A stretch of DNA of 16,901 nt from CAVVIO01 sp963748095. Lineage in GTDB: Bacteria; Bacteroidota; Bacteroidia; Bacteroidales; UBA10428. Every line of letters begins with the position of its first letter. Position 1 is the first letter of the stretch. Both the position numbers and the translations under genes were made by a program. The stretch covers positions 1 through 16,901 of the forward strand of contig CAVVIO010000080.1 in the NCBI GenBank assembly GCA_963748095.1. Direction: 5' to 3'. A model generated the notes under the pieces. The model made no database searches. It was not told the origin of the DNA and saw only the letters and a list, made by a program, of their open reading frames with translations. Shown in pieces: positions 1 to 7,452 of this stretch.

Positions 1-787
1 TAGAAAAAGCCGGCCCCTACCCCTCCGGCACAGAGCACACCATGGGGTGTTGCCCGTGTAAACGGAGGTGTTGACGGGACAGGAAAAACAGCCTGGATTA
101 TCGATACGGGAATTGATCTTGACCATGAAGATTTAAATGTTGATGCAAGCCGGGGAGCAACCTTTGTCGACCGCACTACCACTCCTGACGATGATAACGG
201 ACACGGCACGCACTGTGCAGGAATTATCGGGGCATTGGATAATGAAATCGGAGTAATTGGTGTTGCTGCCAACGCCACAGTTGTACCTGTAAAAGTGCTT
301 AATAAGAAAGGAAGCGGTAGCTACGATGCAATTATAGCAGGAGTAGACTTTGTTGCCGGGAATGCTGCTTCGGGAGATGTTGCCAACATGAGCCTGGGTG
401 GCAGTTATTCGGAAGCATTGAATACAGCAGTTGAAACTGCCGCTGCAACCGGTGTTAAATTTTCACTGGCTGCCGGAAATGAAAGCACCAGCGCCACCTT
501 AAAGTCTCCCGCCAGCGCCAGCGGAGCAAATATTTACACCATTTCAGCTATGGGAGAAGGCGATGTATGGTCGAGTTACTCGAACTATGACAACCCCCCG
601 GTTGATTATTGCGAGCCGGGCACAAGCATATACTCTACCTATAAAGGAAACAGTTATGCGACCTTAAGCGGAACATCAATGGCCGCACCCCATGCTGCCG
701 GAATTTTATTGTTGGGCAACATATCAACAAATGGAGTATGTTTCGGGTGACCCCGATGGAAATGCAGATCCGATAGGAGTTCATTAA
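1..787 (+). pseudogene. S8 (subtilisin-like) serine protease, 5'-truncated and frameshifted
   Basis: Reading from position 4 gives the catalytic domain of a secreted subtilisin-like peptidase. All active-site blocks are present: Asp in IIDTGID (codon 103-105), His in GHGTHCAG (202-204), the oxyanion Asn in AAGN (478-480) and the nucleophile Ser in GTSMAAPH (676-678). The signal peptide and pro-domain lie outside the window. The first codon in this frame (1-3) is TAG, so the pro-domain must be in another frame or the gene is interrupted there. At the 3' end the frame stops at 748-750 after GVCFG, but a +1 shift near 734-736 restores YVSGDPDGNADPIGVH ending at TAA 785-787, a natural-looking C-terminus of this family. 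A stray base is therefore likely. The catalytic core is intact, so a shortened active enzyme or a sequencing error remain possible. The shortest uninterrupted ATG-started frame is 235-750, which would lack the Asp and His. The family call is firm; the pseudogene status is not. Confidence 0.75.
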
Positions 788-794
788 TGAATAT

Positions 795-822
795 AAAAGC
801 TCTCTTCGGAGAGCTTTTTTTT
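795..822 (+). terminator. Rho-independent terminator of the S8 protease gene
   Basis: A perfect 10-bp stem (AAAAGCTCTC / GAGAGCTTTT) is closed by a UUCG tetraloop in the stable C(UUCG)G context and runs into eight T residues. It starts 7 nt after the restored stop codon at 785-787, which supports that stop as the original end of the gene. Confidence 0.93.
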
Positions 823-900
823 GCATAAATTTTAAATGACCGCCGGAAACCACAACCACATTGCAACAAGCTAAAATGTACAATTTTAAAACATTGATTT

Positions 901-1605
901 ATGAATAATTCTAAAACTACTGCGATAAAATTTGGATTATACTCTTCGATTGCATTGACAATCCTGACTATTATTACATTTGGATTTGCAATGATTGCTA
1001 TTCCGCCTAGCGGACCTAACTGTCCGGGCAATTGTATGGATTATCCATTTAGTGATTTACTAACTTACTACCCAAGAGATTATTACTGGATGTATCTTGC
1101 TGTTTTTCAACTTTTTGCTTTTATAATTTTTGTAGTTTCAATCCATTATCTGGCTTCAAATGAGAAAAAAATATTTAGTTCATTAGGTGTTGCTTTTGCT
1201 CTGATTTCAACCACCGTCTTATTAGTTGATTATTTTATTCAATTTGCAGTAGTCCCGATGAGTATGATAAAAGGTGAGACTGAAGGAATTGCTTTACTTA
1301 CTCAATATAATGGTCATGGGATATTTATTGCATTAGAAGAATTGGGATATATCACCATGAGTATTGCATTGTTCTTTTTGGCTCCTGTTTTTCCTTCAAC
1401 CAACAGACTAAATAAATCAATTCGATGGATATTGTTTTTACCATTATTTCTGAATATTTTATCTTTTATTTTATATTCAATCAAATTTGGCATTGATAGA
1501 AACTACAGGTTTGAAGTAGCTTCTATTACAGTGGACTGGCTATTTTTAATAACAGCCGGTATTTTGATAAGTATCAACTTTAAACGTTTGATAAAAAACG
1601 AATGA
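901..1605 (+). CDS. Polytopic membrane protein of unknown function (234 aa)
   Basis: I do not recognise a named family with certainty. The protein has about six hydrophobic helices (roughly residues 11-34, 61-85, 91-118, 140-164, 174-194 and 209-227) and a basic C-terminal tail (FKRLIKNE). The loop between helices 1 and 2 contains a Cys pair (PNCPGNCMDYP, about residues 39-47) that could form a disulfide outside the cytoplasm. The ATG at 901 directly precedes a short polar N-terminus and helix 1, so the start is plausible. No convincing Shine-Dalgarno is present, as is usual in Bacteroidota. It is the first gene of the AT-rich block and is separated from the protease by a terminator. Unlike the genes after it, it has no copy of the promoter repeat upstream. 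The general shape resembles DUF4386-like integral membrane proteins, but this is only a resemblance. Confidence 0.8.
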   Translation: MNNSKTTAIKFGLYSSIALTILTIITFGFAMIAIPPSGPNCPGNCMDYPFSDLLTYYPRDYYWMYLAVFQLFAFIIFVVSIHYLASNEKKIFSSLGVAFALISTTVLLVDYFIQFAVVPMSMIKGETEGIALLTQYNGHGIFIALEELGYITMSIALFFLAPVFPSTNRLNKSIRWILFLPLFLNILSFILYSIKFGIDRNYRFEVASITVDWLFLITAGILISINFKRLIKNE

Positions 1606-1680
1606 GGACGAAAATAAAATTGGTTAAACCCAATCGACCTCCCCCGGTTGTCCCTATGGCATTGATTACACCCCCGCTGC

Positions 1681-1752
1681 AAAATCCCGGGAAATTTGCT
1701 TTTTGAGAAAATATCTTTTACATTTAGGTCGTAAACGGTAGAGGAAGTTAGA
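1681..1752 (+). promoter_or_regulatory. Promoter repeat, copy 1
   Basis: First of five copies of a conserved intergenic repeat. It contains TTTG at 1695-1698, a 20-nt spacer and TACATTTA at 1719-1726, which fits the Bacteroidota -33 (TTTG) and -7 (TAnnTTTG) elements. The next gene starts 80 nt after the -7 block. A further stretch upstream (tatggcattgattaca, 1655-1670, then cccgctgc) is shared with copy 3. Promoter function is inferred from pattern and position. Confidence 0.65.
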
Positions 1753-1806
1753 ATAATATTTTTTGGTGGGTAAAATTAGCAGACGCTATAAAGTAAAATT
1801 AAAAAT

Positions 1807-2331
1807 ATGCAATTTAAAATCATTTTTATAATTGCAATTGCTATTAGTCTTTTAGCATCCTGTGAGAAAGATAATGAATCAGGCTTAAAAAATGATTTGT
1901 CGCTTTTACAGGGGAAATGGAGAATGACATCTCAAACTCAGGATGGTCAGTCGCTAGAATGTTACTCTCAAATATATAAAGGCATTAACATAGACAATAA
2001 TGAAATTTTGTGGATTGACACTATAAAATTTGGTTCTGCAACCTTTGATTTTTCCGAATACAGTGAAAATATTCTTAGTAATTCATTCATTTTAAGTTCC
2101 GACAGCATTAGGGATTTATACGGTTTATGGACAATAAGCGGATCATTATATGATACCATCAAAACATATTCAAGAATAAATACATATATGGTTATGGACA
2201 CCATGATAAACAGACATCAACACTCGTTTAGTAATTTCATAGAGTTTAATTATAAAATCGAAAAATTAACTGATTCAAGTTTAGTGTTAGTGAATGGTGG
2301 CCAAAAACTAATATTTGAAAAATCTAAGTAA
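1807..2331 (+). CDS. Small lipoprotein, lipocalin-like fold suspected (174 aa)
   Basis: The N-terminus is a short signal peptide ending in the lipobox LLASC (Cys at residue 19), followed by charged residues (EKDNESG), so it should be a lipid-anchored periplasmic or outer-membrane protein. After the Cys comes LLQGKWRMTS (about residues 34-43), the hydrophobic-G-K-W start typical of Bacteroidota lipocalin-like lipoproteins, then alternating beta-rich sequence to the end (LVNGGQKLIFEKSK). Family membership is an inference from that motif and the size. No catalytic residues are visible. It follows promoter repeat copy 1 at 80 nt and stands alone: the next unit (2353 onwards) is an unrelated duplicated segment. 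Confidence 0.8.
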   Translation: MQFKIIFIIAIAISLLASCEKDNESGLKNDLSLLQGKWRMTSQTQDGQSLECYSQIYKGINIDNNEILWIDTIKFGSATFDFSEYSENILSNSFILSSDSIRDLYGLWTISGSLYDTIKTYSRINTYMVMDTMINRHQHSFSNFIEFNYKIEKLTDSSLVLVNGGQKLIFEKSK

Positions 2332-2352
2332 TGCCAACTGCCAGTTGACAGG

Positions 2353-2975
2353 TTTAAATAACATAACATTTAATCAAAGTCTTAGCAGACTGATAGAGAA
2401 GTGCCTTGAAGAGCACAACGATTTCTTGCCGCCGAAATGTTTGGGCATAACAAAAAAAACACACAATGAAAGAGTATTTAGCTAATGGAACAAAGGATAA
2501 TTTAAAAATTTTAGGATTCTATCAATTGATCGGTGGAATAATTGGTCTTGTTCTTGGGATTAAAATGCTAATATATACAGGAGAATTTACAGGCTTGATA
2601 TTTTTATTGGTTTTAATAATTTTCGGATTATACTCATATTCAGTTTATGTAGGACTTATAACTATAAAATTAAAGGAAAAATGGCTTTTGCATTCCCAAA
2701 TTAATCAGATCATTCAATTTTTTCATATTTCATTATTAGGTTACACTTACTTTTATGTTTCCGGAATCGGGTTGTTTTTAGGATTTGATATGACTCATTC
2801 TTTTATATTTAAATTTAATTTTTTTATAATGTCTGAATGCAGTCTGGCCTATAATCTTAACCCTGAGAAAATTATTATCGAGTTAAATATAATCTCTTTT
2901 TTGGTTTTATATTTAATTAACAGACTTGAAAACAGGATAAGAACAGATAAAGAGATTCATCAAAGGCTTAATGAC
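2353..2975 (+). repeat. 623-bp direct duplication, copy A
   Basis: This segment and 9058-9680 are collinear without visible indels: both are 623 bp long and the inner start codon is at offset 113 in each. They include a 113-nt leader plus almost all of a membrane protein gene. Homology stops abruptly upstream (unrelated sequence before tttaa) and just before the two stop codons. The two proteins differ at about 20 of 169 aligned residues. Confidence 0.9.
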
Positions 2976-2996
2976 AGCGATAGCTTGATGATTTGA
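2466..2996 (+). CDS. Four-helix membrane protein of unknown function, paralogue A (176 aa)
   Basis: No known family is recognised. The protein has four hydrophobic segments, at about residues 16-37, 43-68, 82-107 and 135-152, joined by short loops, and a charged C-terminus (NRLENRIRTDKEIHQRLND). The N-terminus MKEYLANGTKDNLKILGFYQ is probably cytoplasmic. The start at 2466 is supported because the paralogue at 9171 aligns from the same methionine and the identity extends through the leader. The C-terminal residues after HQRLND differ between paralogues (SDSLMI here, DV there) because the duplication ends inside the last codons. It is not preceded by the promoter repeat, so its own 113-nt leader probably carries whatever drives it. 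Confidence 0.82.
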   Translation: MKEYLANGTKDNLKILGFYQLIGGIIGLVLGIKMLIYTGEFTGLIFLLVLIIFGLYSYSVYVGLITIKLKEKWLLHSQINQIIQFFHISLLGYTYFYVSGIGLFLGFDMTHSFIFKFNFFIMSECSLAYNLNPEKIIIELNIISFLVLYLINRLENRIRTDKEIHQRLNDSDSLMI

Positions 2997-3367
2997 TTCA
3001 TTGAATAGACAAGTTCAGGTACGCGTCTGACGGGTTCAGGTGCGGAGTATAGGAGTGTAAAGTAGTTTGTATAAACTAAGATATTACCAACAGTATCCGG
3101 GAAAATCCGGGTTGACATTGACAAAATCCCGGGAAATTTGCTTTTTGAGAAAATATCTTTTACATTTAGGTCGTAAATGGTAACCGGAAGTTGGGGGAAA
3201 ATTTAATTTTAGTCGAAAGCAGATAGATTTAAAGCCGTTTGCAAACGTTTAATAATAAAAAAAGGAAATATAAGTAACCATAAAGACATCCCGAAGCATC
3301 GGGAGAGGTAATGGGTATATTAGCACCTATTTTAAAAAAGATAAAATCACTTAAAAATAAACATAAA
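2997..3367 (+). other. Intergenic region with promoter repeat copy 2 and a long leader
   Basis: No gene is visible. From 3087 there are short degenerate units of the type cagtatccggga / aaaatccgggttga / cattgacaaaatcccggg, then promoter repeat copy 2 (3123-3200), then a leader shared with copy 3 (tcgaaagcagatagattt..., to about 3243). A 6-bp palindrome, tcccga-agca-tcggga, lies at about 3288-3303, shortly before the upstream alternative ATG at 3311. Confidence 0.6.
3123..3200 (+). promoter_or_regulatory. Promoter repeat, copy 2
   Basis: TTTG at 3137-3140, a 20-nt spacer and TACATTTA at 3161-3168. The block is nearly identical to copies 1 and 3. Identity with copy 3 continues downstream to about 3243, so the two transcripts would share most of the first ~70 nt of their leaders. 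The lipoprotein start at 3368 is 199 nt after the -7 block. Confidence 0.65.
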
Positions 3368-4288
3368 ATGAAAAGGATTTTAAATTTATTGATTGGATTA
3401 GCTTTATTGACTTCTTGTCAAGCAAAAAAGGAAAAATTAGAACTAAATCTTACTAAAGGTGAGATTTATACCCAAAAAATGATATCGAATGTCTCTATTC
3501 TTCAGACAATTAATGGACAGCAAGTTAAAATGAATATGTCAATAAATGCAAAAATGACTTACAAGGTGACTGGTATTCAAAATGCGGTTTATGATATGGA
3601 AGTTCGATATGAAAGTTTGATAATGAAAATGAATCTTCCTAATGGAGAAATGGAATTTAGTTCTGAGAAAAATGATGAAAATGATATTTTCTCAACGATT
3701 TTAGGAACTATGAAAAATAAGCCTTTCTTAGTAAAAATGACAAGAACAGGTAAAGTTAATGAGGTGAAAAACATTGAATTAGTATTTTCAGATATGTTTA
3801 ATAAATTTCCTCAGTTGAGTGATGTTCAAAAACAACAAATTAAAGGACAATTAATGCAAGCATACGGTGAAAAAGCTTTTAAGGGTAATTTTGAAATGTG
3901 TTCCGCTATCTTTTCAGATTCTCCGGTTTCAAAAGGAGATAAATGGACTATTAATACACAATTGGAATCCGGGATGTCTGCAAAGATTGAAACAATTTAT
4001 GAATTAAAGGAAATTACTGATTCCTATTGTCAGATTTTGGGTAATTCAAAGATTGAGACTGCTGATAAAGATGCGTATATTAAATCAAATGGAATGCCTT
4101 TAAAATATGACTTGGCTGGGACAATGACTTCTGATATAAAAATAGATAAGAAAAGTGGTTGGATATTAAGCGCAATAATTAGACAATCTATTAAGGGGAC
4201 TGCTTATATTAAAGATAATCAGCAAATGCCAGGAGGGATGGCAATTCCAATGACAATGAATAGTGAGATGACAATATCAGAAAAATAA
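3368..4288 (+). CDS. Lipoprotein, DUF6263-like (306 aa)
   Basis: The start at 3368 is preferred over the in-frame ATG at 3311. From 3368 the protein begins MKRILNLLIGLALLTSC, a normal signal peptide ending in a lipobox (LTSC, Cys at residue 17), whereas the 19 extra residues would place a basic extension before it. After the Cys the sequence is beta-rich: LELNLTKGEIYTQKMISN, MNMSINAKMTYKVTG, and near the C-terminus IKIDKKSGWILSAIIRQSIKG and the Met-rich stretch MPGGMAIPMTMNSEMTISEK. This pattern and length match Bacteroidota lipoproteins of the DUF6263 type as I remember them. The function of that family is unknown to me. It is probably anchored to the inner leaflet of the outer membrane or the surface. 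It follows promoter repeat copy 2 and is followed by the next repeat-containing gap, so it looks like a one-gene unit. Confidence 0.8.
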   Translation: MKRILNLLIGLALLTSCQAKKEKLELNLTKGEIYTQKMISNVSILQTINGQQVKMNMSINAKMTYKVTGIQNAVYDMEVRYESLIMKMNLPNGEMEFSSEKNDENDIFSTILGTMKNKPFLVKMTRTGKVNEVKNIELVFSDMFNKFPQLSDVQKQQIKGQLMQAYGEKAFKGNFEMCSAIFSDSPVSKGDKWTINTQLESGMSAKIETIYELKEITDSYCQILGNSKIETADKDAYIKSNGMPLKYDLAGTMTSDIKIDKKSGWILSAIIRQSIKGTAYIKDNQQMPGGMAIPMTMNSEMTISEK

Positions 4289-4385
4289 ATTGGCTCAATC
4301 GGGCAGGCATGCATCCTATCGGAGACTCCCAGTTATACGTATGGCATTGATTACACCCGCTGCTATTCCAGGGATGGCATTGACA

Positions 4386-4458
4386 AAACTCCTGGAAATT
4401 TGCTTTTTGAGAAAATATCTTTTACATTTAGGTCGTAAACGGTAACGGGAAGTTGGGA
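4386..4458 (+). promoter_or_regulatory. Promoter repeat, copy 3
   Basis: TTTG at 4399-4402, a 20-nt spacer and TACATTTA at 4423-4430. It shares its upstream neighbour sequence with copy 1 and its downstream leader with copy 2, so it looks like a mosaic of the two. The next start codon is 307 nt after the -7 block, the longest leader in the set. Confidence 0.65.
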
Positions 4459-4617
4459 AGAGAATTAATTTTAGTCGAAAGCAGATAGATTTAAAGCCGT
4501 TTGCAGAGTAAAACGGATAAAAGAAACGTAAAACAGATATGAAAAACCGGCTAACCAACTATCATGAAATTAAGGATGGATTCGGCACTTCAGACAGTTA
4601 CTAACAAAAAACACATG

Positions 4618-4673
4618 TGTTATAATAAATAAAGACAGGTGTGGTTATGCGTTTATTGGCGGTTATTATAACA
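4618..4673 (+). repeat. Inverted repeat with 34-nt loop in the leader of the propeller gene
   Basis: TGTTATAATAA (4618-4628) and TTATTATAACA (4663-4673) are perfect 11-bp inverted repeats. A second palindrome, AACACATGTGTT (4610-4621), overlaps the left arm and could form a competing fold. The loop contains gtggttatgcgtttattggc. There is no T-run, so it is not a classic terminator. A recombination site or an RNA leader structure are both possible. Confidence 0.6.
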
Positions 4674-4737
4674 AGTTGATTGATAGACAGGAACTAAAAT
4701 ATTTAGAATAAATACAACTGACAAAAATTAAAATCTC

Positions 4738-7047
4738 ATGAAAAAAATACTTTTACTAATTATTTGTAATCTTGTTTTAATAAACTTTGGATTTACCCAA
4801 TGGCAACAAACCAATGGACCATATGGAGGTGATGTTCGAGCAATTGCCACTGACCCAGTTACTAAAAACATATATATTGGACTTAATCATGGTGGAGTTT
4901 ATATGTCTGCTGACAGTGGAGCTAATTGGAGTATGGTAAGTAATGGCATAGAATATAAAACCATATATGCCATTGCTATTAGTGACAGTAATATTTTTGC
5001 TGGTACTGAGGGTGACGGTATTTATAAATCAAGTAATAATGGCAGTACTTGGTCAGCCGTGAATACAGGTTTGTCATCCAGTGGTAAATTTGTTGGATGC
5101 TTATTAATAAATGACAATAATATTTATGCCGGAACACAGGATGGCGTTTACGTATCTACAAACAATGGAAGTAGTTGGACTAATGTAAGCAGTGGCATAC
5201 CAAGTAATCAACTATATGTTAACGCTTTAGCAGTAAGAAGCAATAATCTATTCGCAGCAGTCAGTGGTCCGGGAATTAGTGGAGGTGTTTATTTATCGGA
5301 AAATAATGGGGATAGCTGGGCTGAAGTAAATAACGGCTTGTCAGAGGGTGATATGGATGTAAGTAATTTCGCTGTAAGTGGAAACAAGGTCTATGCAGCT
5401 ACAAGCGGAGGTGTATTTCTAAAGACAGATAATGATATTAGCTGGACAAGAATTTCGAATATATCTGCCCATTCAATAGCTATTAATGCAAATGATATCT
5501 TTATAGGAAGCCTGGGAGGTGGTATATATTTGTCTTCTGATAATGGTGATAGCTGGGTTGAAATGAATAATGGGTTATCGGCTAAATTAATAGGATCCAT
5601 AGTAATATCGGAAAGTAATATCTTTGCCGGGACATGGGATGGGGGTGCATTTTTATCTACCAACAATGGCACTGACTGGGCCACAATCAATAATGGTATA
5701 TCAGCTATTTCCGTATCGTCCATTACCATCAAAGACAACAATGTCTTTGCGGGAGGCCTTGGAGGAGTGTACTTATCAACGGATAGTGGCGGCAGTTGGT
5801 CTGTGATGAACAATGGTTTATTAAACACTTCTGTTATACCAGTAATTAGTTGTGGAAGCAATGTTTATGCAGGCACAGAAAACAAGGGTATCTTCCTATC
5901 AGCTGACAATGGAAATAATTGGATAGAGGCTAATAATGGATTATCAAGTCAGGATATTCGATCTTTTGCAGTAAAAGAAGATAGTATCTTTGCAGGAACC
6001 AATAGTGGTCTTTACCTTTCAACTGATAACGGTAGTAGTTGGATAGCCAAGAATAATGGCATATCCGACAAATATATATTGTCTATTACCGTGAGAGGAG
6101 ATAGTATTTTTGCTGGGACTACAAATGGAATTTTACTATCAACAGATAATGGCGATAGCTGGAATGATGCGAGCAATGGTTTAGGGAGCGATAGATTTGT
6201 GTATGCTGACATTGCCATAATCGACAACAAATTTTTTGCAGGAACTTACGGAGGTGGAGTATACATATCTACAGACAATGCCAGCAGTTGGACATCAGTG
6301 AATAATGGAATAACAGATTTAAATATAATGTCATTAGCCGTTATTGATAACAATATTATTGCAGGAACTGACGGCGGCGGAGTTTTTATGTCCACCAATT
6401 ATGGTACCAGTTGGATTGGGATAAATGATGGCTTGCTTTGCAAAAACGTGCGATCCATGTTAATTGCTGCAGATGACATTTATGTTGGCACCATCGGTGG
6501 TGGTGTTTGGAAACATTTGGTATCGGAAATAAAAGTTTTAAATGTTTTATCTGATTCTTTGAGCATTAAAGCAGAAGCCAATAGTACTGCAACGTTTGAA
6601 ATTAGCTCAAATATTGATTGGACGGCAGAAAGCAACGAGACATGGCTGACATTGGATAGTAGAATTGGCTCAAATAATGCAATAATTACATTAACCGGGG
6701 AAGAAAATCAGGCAACTTCTGAAAGAACCGCAACAGTTACCATTTCAGGAACAGGGGTACCTGCCCAAACAATTACAGTTGTACAGGACGCCGGGAAAAT
6801 ATCTGAGGTAAATGAAATTAATAAATCTGAAATTTCAATTTTTCCCAATCCTGCTAATACAACAATTTTTATTAATGGAATTAATCAAAATTCATCCATT
6901 TCAATATTTGATTTTACAGGTAAACTGCTTGTGAAAAAACAAATTACAAATAATCGAATTGATATAAGCAAATTAACCTATGGAATATATATGATTATGA
7001 TTGTCGATAAAAATGGAATGACAATACAAAAATTTATTAAGCAATAG
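4738..7047 (+). CDS. Secreted Asp-box beta-propeller protein with BACON and T9SS sorting domains (769 aa)
   Basis: The domain order is clear. A signal peptide covers about residues 1-20 (MKKILLLIICNLVLINFGFT, cleavage near TQ). Residues about 30-595 contain 13 repeats of roughly 42 residues, each with an Asp-box-type motif (for example SADSGANW, SSNNGSTW, STNNGSSW, SSDNGDSW, STDSGGSW, STDNGSSW). This is the BNR/YCF48/sortilin-like propeller signature. Residues about 605-690 are a BACON domain (ATFEISSNIDWTAES, ATVTISGTG, QTITVVQDAG). The last ~75 residues are a type A T9SS sorting domain (ISIFPNPANTTIFINGI, SISIFDFTGKLL, ISKLTYGIYMIMI, IQKFIKQ). It should cross the outer membrane by the Por system and be released or anchored at the surface. 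BACON often accompanies carbohydrate-binding or mucin-binding proteins, and Asp-box propellers are usually scaffolds. No glycosidase catalytic residues can be assigned, so a binding or adhesion role is an inference. Thirteen repeats could fill about two propellers. It is the largest gene in the AT-rich block. Confidence 0.95.
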   Translation: MKKILLLIICNLVLINFGFTQWQQTNGPYGGDVRAIATDPVTKNIYIGLNHGGVYMSADSGANWSMVSNGIEYKTIYAIAISDSNIFAGTEGDGIYKSSNNGSTWSAVNTGLSSSGKFVGCLLINDNNIYAGTQDGVYVSTNNGSSWTNVSSGIPSNQLYVNALAVRSNNLFAAVSGPGISGGVYLSENNGDSWAEVNNGLSEGDMDVSNFAVSGNKVYAATSGGVFLKTDNDISWTRISNISAHSIAINANDIFIGSLGGGIYLSSDNGDSWVEMNNGLSAKLIGSIVISESNIFAGTWDGGAFLSTNNGTDWATINNGISAISVSSITIKDNNVFAGGLGGVYLSTDSGGSWSVMNNGLLNTSVIPVISCGSNVYAGTENKGIFLSADNGNNWIEANNGLSSQDIRSFAVKEDSIFAGTNSGLYLSTDNGSSWIAKNNGISDKYILSITVRGDSIFAGTTNGILLSTDNGDSWNDASNGLGSDRFVYADIAIIDNKFFAGTYGGGVYISTDNASSWTSVNNGITDLNIMSLAVIDNNIIAGTDGGGVFMSTNYGTSWIGINDGLLCKNVRSMLIAADDIYVGTIGGGVWKHLVSEIKVLNVLSDSLSIKAEANSTATFEISSNIDWTAESNETWLTLDSRIGSNNAIITLTGEENQATSERTATVTISGTGVPAQTITVVQDAGKISEVNEINKSEISIFPNPANTTIFINGINQNSSISIFDFTGKLLVKKQITNNRIDISKLTYGIYMIMIVDKNGMTIQKFIKQ

Positions 7048-7100
7048 ATGAGTAACAACCGCTAATTTTAGGAAGCGGATAGGCTAATAGCCCCCAGCCT

Positions 7101-7123
7101 GGGTGTAGATTGCATCTACACCC
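7101..7123 (+). repeat. Hairpin after the propeller gene
   Basis: gggtgtaga / tctacaccc form a perfect 9-bp stem with a ttgca loop, 54 nt after the stop codon at 7047. There is no T-run after it, so termination is only possible. A decayed relative (gcagattgcatctaca) occurs at about 10930-10945, also shortly after the stop of a + strand gene, so this is probably a small dispersed element. Confidence 0.55.
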
Positions 7124-7178
7124 TAATGACACAATATTTCATGAATGCTTACCTTCGGAAAGTTTAAAAAATTGATTT

Positions 7179-7327
7179 GTCTATATCTGCAACCTCCGGA
7201 ACGCCGTGGTAATTTCCGCAAACACATTTGACAGAATCTGGAACGCCGCAGTAAAATCCGAAACGGCATTGACAGTATCCGGGAAGTGATTGACAGCATC
7301 CAGAGTGCATCTGCAAAATCCGGGATT
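7179..7327. repeat. Degenerate ~22-nt tandem repeat array
   Basis: About seven loosely conserved units follow one another, of the general form cattgacagtatccgggaag. Examples are acatttgacagaatctgg, cgcagtaaaatccgaaac, cattgacagtatccgggaag, gattgacagcatccagag and catctgcaaaatccggga. Single units of the same kind lie just upstream of promoter repeat copies 1, 2 and 3, so the array belongs to the same repeat family. Confidence 0.55.
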
Positions 7328-7331
7328 CAAC

Positions 7332-7360
7332 ACCTTCAAGGTTTCTAAAACCTTAAAGGT
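7332..7360. repeat. Palindromic hairpin upstream of promoter repeat copy 4
   Basis: accttcaaggttt / aaaccttaaaggt form a 13-bp stem with one mismatch and a 3-nt loop. The same element is perfect at 8154-8182. Both lie about 30 nt before the TTTG box of their promoter repeat. A terminator of upstream transcription or a dispersed palindrome are both possible. Confidence 0.6.
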
Positions 7361-7380
7361 TTGGCAAATGACAATGACAG

Positions 7381-7452
7381 GTTCCCGAAAATTTGCTTTT
7401 TGAGGAAATATCTTTTACATTTAGGTCATAAACGGTAACAGGAAGTTGGGGA
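7381..7452 (+). promoter_or_regulatory. Promoter repeat, copy 4
   Basis: TTTG at 7392-7395, a 20-nt spacer and TACATTTA at 7416-7423, with the flanking sequence matching copy 5. It lies 93 nt before the antitoxin start at 7517. Confidence 0.65.

Larger units (their letters stand above)
4289..4737 (+). other. Intergenic region with promoter repeat copy 3 and a 34-nt-loop hairpin
   Basis: No gene is supported. In order it holds a segment shared with the copy 1 region (tatggcattgattaca, 4340-4355), one degenerate tggcattgacaaaactcctgg unit, promoter repeat copy 3 (4386-4458), the leader shared with copy 2 (to about 4504), and a long inverted repeat (4618-4673) about 65 nt before the next start codon. 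Confidence 0.6.

Noticed and set aside
3311..3367. A 19-residue N-terminal extension of the DUF6263-like lipoprotein
   Set aside because: It would place a basic stretch before a complete signal peptide and lipobox that start at 3368.
4316..4558. An 80-aa - strand reading frame
   Set aside because: It lies across the promoter repeat and shared leader; it has no family features and is explained by repeat sequence.
5391..6230. - strand and alternative + strand frames inside the propeller gene
   Set aside because: They arise from the repetitive Asp-box sequence read in other frames.
7179..7327. A CRISPR array
   Set aside because: Repeat units are degenerate, there are no regular unique spacers, and no cas genes are visible.
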